This document shows positions 62,196 to 64,000 of a stretch of DNA of 64,000 nucleotides, one piece after another (the stretch's first letter is position 1; every line of letters starts with the position of its first letter). Origin of the DNA: Blastococcus saxobsidens (lineage in GTDB: Bacteria; Actinomycetota; Actinomycetes; Mycobacteriales; Geodermatophilaceae); the NCBI RefSeq assembly GCF_010682065.1, contig NZ_JAAGWG010000002.1:124001-188000 (forward strand). Direction: 5' to 3'. The notes under the pieces are model-generated. The model had not been told where the DNA came from, made no database searches, and saw only the letters and a program-made list of their open reading frames with translations. The position numbers and the translations under genes were made by a program.

Positions 62196-62518
62196 GCGAT
62201 GTCGATCCGCTGCGCCTGCGGCGGCGGCTCCTCCGCCCCGGCCGCGGGCTCGTCCTCCGCCTCGGGCGCCGGCTGCACGTGCTGGGCCGCGTCCGCGGCG
62301 AACGTCCGCAGGGCGGCGGCAGCGGTGGTGAGGACGTCGGCCAGCGCGGCGGTGACCTCCGGGCGCTCACCGCGGACGACCGCGGCGGCCTGGCACACCG
62401 GGCACCAGCGGCAGTCCGCCGCGTGGTCCGCGGAGGTGGCGGCGTCGGTCGGCTCGGGACCGCGGACGGCGTCGAGCAGACGCCGGGCCTGCTCGATCCA
62501 GTCGGCACCGGTCGTCAT
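62192..62518 (-). CDS. Small conserved protein with a Cys-rich motif
   Basis: 108 residues from ATG 62518 (ATGA overlap with the ATPase stop). The middle has HAADCRWCPVCQAAAVVRGERPEV, with three Cys spaced like a metal or redox site (C-x2-C-x2-C). The C-terminus is acidic and Pro/Ala-rich (APEAEDEPAAGAEEPPPQ). No family assignment is secure. Position and size make it a candidate for the Rv2183c-like slot between the ATPase and the glucokinase. It is coupled both ways. Confidence 0.65.
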   Translation of the reverse strand: MTTGADWIEQARRLLDAVRGPEPTDAATSADHAADCRWCPVCQAAAVVRGERPEVTAALADVLTTAAAALRTFAADAAQHVQPAPEAEDEPAAGAEEPPPQAQRIDIA

Positions 62519-63663
62519 GAGGTCCTCCCCTCGGCGGCCAGGAGATCGGCCGGCCACTGCTGCGGATCCGGTCGGAAACTGACCTCGAGCCGCGCCTGCG
62601 CGCTCCCGGGGTCGGCGAGCCGTCCCCCGGTCACCTCGCACCGGCGCAGCAGCGAGTCCAGCCGCAACGAACGTCGATCCTCCCCCACGGCCACCACGAG
62701 GTCATCGCCCCACCGGGTCAGGGAGACCTGCGGCCGCTCGGCGAAGGGCAGCGGCACGGTCAGCTGCCAGCCGGTCTCGCCCCGCCGTGGCTCGGGGGCG
62801 GGCGTCCCGCCGGCCGTCGGCAGGTCCAGCCCCTCGACCAGCCCGAGCGCACGGGGCACGTCGGCCGGGTCGCCGGTGGCCTCCGGGACGGCGTGCACCG
62901 GCGCGAGCGCGCCCAGCCCGGCGACGGCGTCGTCCTGCTCCGCCGCCCGGTGCTCCCACCACTCCCCCGCACCTGCGGTGGGGAGGACGCGGGCGAGCAC
63001 CGCCGCGGGCCGCAGACCGTGCAGGCCGAGCACCGTCGTGGCGCTGCGCAGCGCGCCGACGGCGGAGCTGCGGGCGGGGGCGGTCAACCAGACCGCGGTC
63101 CCGGTCGGATCGGCGAGCCGGTCACGGGCGAGCAGCCCCTCGACCACCGGGAGGACCGCCAGCGCGGCGTCGAGCGGCCCTCGCTTCACCGCGCCGGCGC
63201 CCACCGCCGCCGTGCGCACCGCGGCCAGCGCACGCACCGTCGGCGGCAGCGCCAGCCCGGTCCACCAGCGCAGCGCGGCCGGGAGGGCGAGCAGCCGCAG
63301 CGCGTCGTCCAGTGGTCCGGCGTCCACGACCACCAGGTCGGCCTCCGCGTCACCGAGCGCGGCGAGGAGGGCGAGCTCCTCGCTCCCCGGCAGGGGGACG
63401 ACGGAGGTGGCCGGCGGCAGCGTCAGGTGCGGCGCCAGGCCGGCGAGCGCCCCGGAGTGCGCCGACCACAGGTCGGCCACCGCACGGGTGCCGGAGATGC
63501 GGCCGAGCTGCAGCCCGGGCTCGTCGTCCAGGCCCTGCACCGGGGAGGGCTGCCGGCCGAGCAGCAGTGTCGAGCGACCCGACCGGGCGGCGCGGACCGC
63601 GGCCGCGGCCGCCACCGTCGAGGAACCGGCGCCGCCCGGGCCGGTGACGAGCAGGGTGCGCAC
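62515..63663 (-). CDS. ArsA/ParA-like ATPase domain protein with degenerate Walker A
   Basis: 382 residues from GTG 63663. The N-terminal P-loop region is TLLVTGPGGAGSSTVAAAAAV, an ArsA/MinD-type deviant Walker A in which both expected lysines are missing (Pro9 and Ser14 instead). LVVVDAGPLDDALRLLALP is the Walker B-like region. A C-terminal domain with LTVPLPFAERPQVSLTRWGDDLVVAVGEDRRSLRLDSLLRRC resembles the ArsA-HSP20 domain found at the end of actinobacterial ArsA-like proteins. M. tuberculosis Rv2184c occupies the same place. ATPase activity is doubtful. Confidence 0.82.
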   Translation of the reverse strand: MRTLLVTGPGGAGSSTVAAAAAVRAARSGRSTLLLGRQPSPVQGLDDEPGLQLGRISGTRAVADLWSAHSGALAGLAPHLTLPPATSVVPLPGSEELALLAALGDAEADLVVVDAGPLDDALRLLALPAALRWWTGLALPPTVRALAAVRTAAVGAGAVKRGPLDAALAVLPVVEGLLARDRLADPTGTAVWLTAPARSSAVGALRSATTVLGLHGLRPAAVLARVLPTAGAGEWWEHRAAEQDDAVAGLGALAPVHAVPEATGDPADVPRALGLVEGLDLPTAGGTPAPEPRRGETGWQLTVPLPFAERPQVSLTRWGDDLVVAVGEDRRSLRLDSLLRRCEVTGGRLADPGSAQARLEVSFRPDPQQWPADLLAAEGRTS

Positions 63664-63668
63664 GCCGC

Positions 63669-64000
63669 TCAGCTCTCGACGCGCTTCTTGAGCTCCTTGA
63701 GGGCGGTGTCGAGGATGACCTTCTCCGCCTTGCGCTTGATCATGCCGAGCATCGGGATGGAGAGATCGATGGTGATCGAGTAGGTCACCTCGGTGCGCCC
63801 CCCGCTCTCGCTGAGCGTGTAGGAGCCCTCCTGCCGCTTCTGCATCTGGCCCTTGACGAGGGTCCAGGAGACGCGGCGGTCGTCGTCCCAGGTGTACTCG
63901 AGGACGTAGTCGTCCTTGACCGCACCGGCGTCGAGCACGAAGTGCACGCGGCGGGCGCGCCCGTCCTCGCCGCTCTCGAGCACCTCGACCTTCTTGGCGG
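63669..64000 (-). CDS. SRPBCC (polyketide cyclase/START-like) protein, 5' end outside window
   Basis: The last ~110 residues are visible and the frame continues past base 64000, so the start lies to the right. The sequence ARRVHFVLDAGAVKDDYVLEYTWDDDRRVSWTLVKGQMQKRQEGSYTLSESGGRTEVTYSITIDLSIPMLGMIKRKAEKVILDTALKELKKRVES is the C-terminal half of a START-like ligand-binding domain. It matches the Rv2185c (TB16.3) type in M. tuberculosis as I recall. It is only 5 bases upstream of the ArsA-like gene and probably heads that operon. The ligand is unknown. Confidence 0.85.
   Translation of the reverse strand, partial: AKKVEVLESGEDGRARRVHFVLDAGAVKDDYVLEYTWDDDRRVSWTLVKGQMQKRQEGSYTLSESGGRTEVTYSITIDLSIPMLGMIKRKAEKVILDTALKELKKRVES

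Overview
The window is very GC-rich, densely coded actinobacterial DNA. Content and gene order suggest a Geodermatophilaceae-like organism (Blastococcus, Geodermatophilus or Modestobacter type). This is inferred from the carotenoid genes, the 13E12/DUF222 HNH protein, actinobacterial-type LexA boxes, and a gene order that follows, as I recall it, Mycobacterium tuberculosis Rv2169c to Rv2185c: DUF3040, GNAT, polyprenyl synthase, Rv2175c-like regulator, PknL-like kinase, AroG, RNase AS, PlsC, ArsA-like ATPase, SRPBCC. No rRNA, tRNA or CRISPR array was found.

Layout. 1-4.0 kb: DUF58 and TgpA-like transglutaminase pair, then DUF3040. 4.1-17.8 kb: DNA polymerase IV with a perfect SOS box, assorted enzymes, and an SOS-boxed operon DUF6504-HEPN-dnaE2. 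A degenerate copy of the dnaE2 3' end lies beside it. 17.9-23.3 kb: six genes joined by GTGA stop/start overlaps, including a CrtO-like oxidoreductase, CruF and a CruG-like glycosyltransferase. 23.3-30.1 kb: AdoK, a CDP-alcohol phosphotransferase, a lipase, an SOS-controlled DUF222-HNH gene and metF. 30.3-34.5 kb: crtE-crtI-crtB facing a two-subunit lycopene cyclase. 34.5-41.4 kb: Rv2175c-like regulator, FMN oxidase, PASTA kinase, endonuclease IV, an IS481-family element with clear ends, and a subtilase. 41.6-53.4 kb: hemerythrin, threonine aldolase, AroG, a probable PPi-type phosphofructokinase, a chemoreceptor, small membrane and STAS proteins, a frameshifted PucR regulator, RNase AS, RidA and glycerol kinase. 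53.4-57.5 kb: SDR, flavin monooxygenase, hydrolase and TetR cluster with paired operators. 57.5-64 kb: PlsC, a lipase-like hydrolase, a TIGR00300 protein, glucokinase, and an ArsA-like ATPase operon running off the right edge.

How the genes work together. The two carotenoid loci together could make a cyclised, hydrated and glycosylated C40 pigment. Three separate units carry LexA boxes (dinB, the dnaE2 operon, DUF222-HNH) and form a local damage response. Gene expression style is distinctive: about twenty neighbouring genes overlap by stop/start codons, and several genes start 6-8 bases after a TANNNT hexamer with no ribosome-binding site, which suggests leaderless mRNAs.
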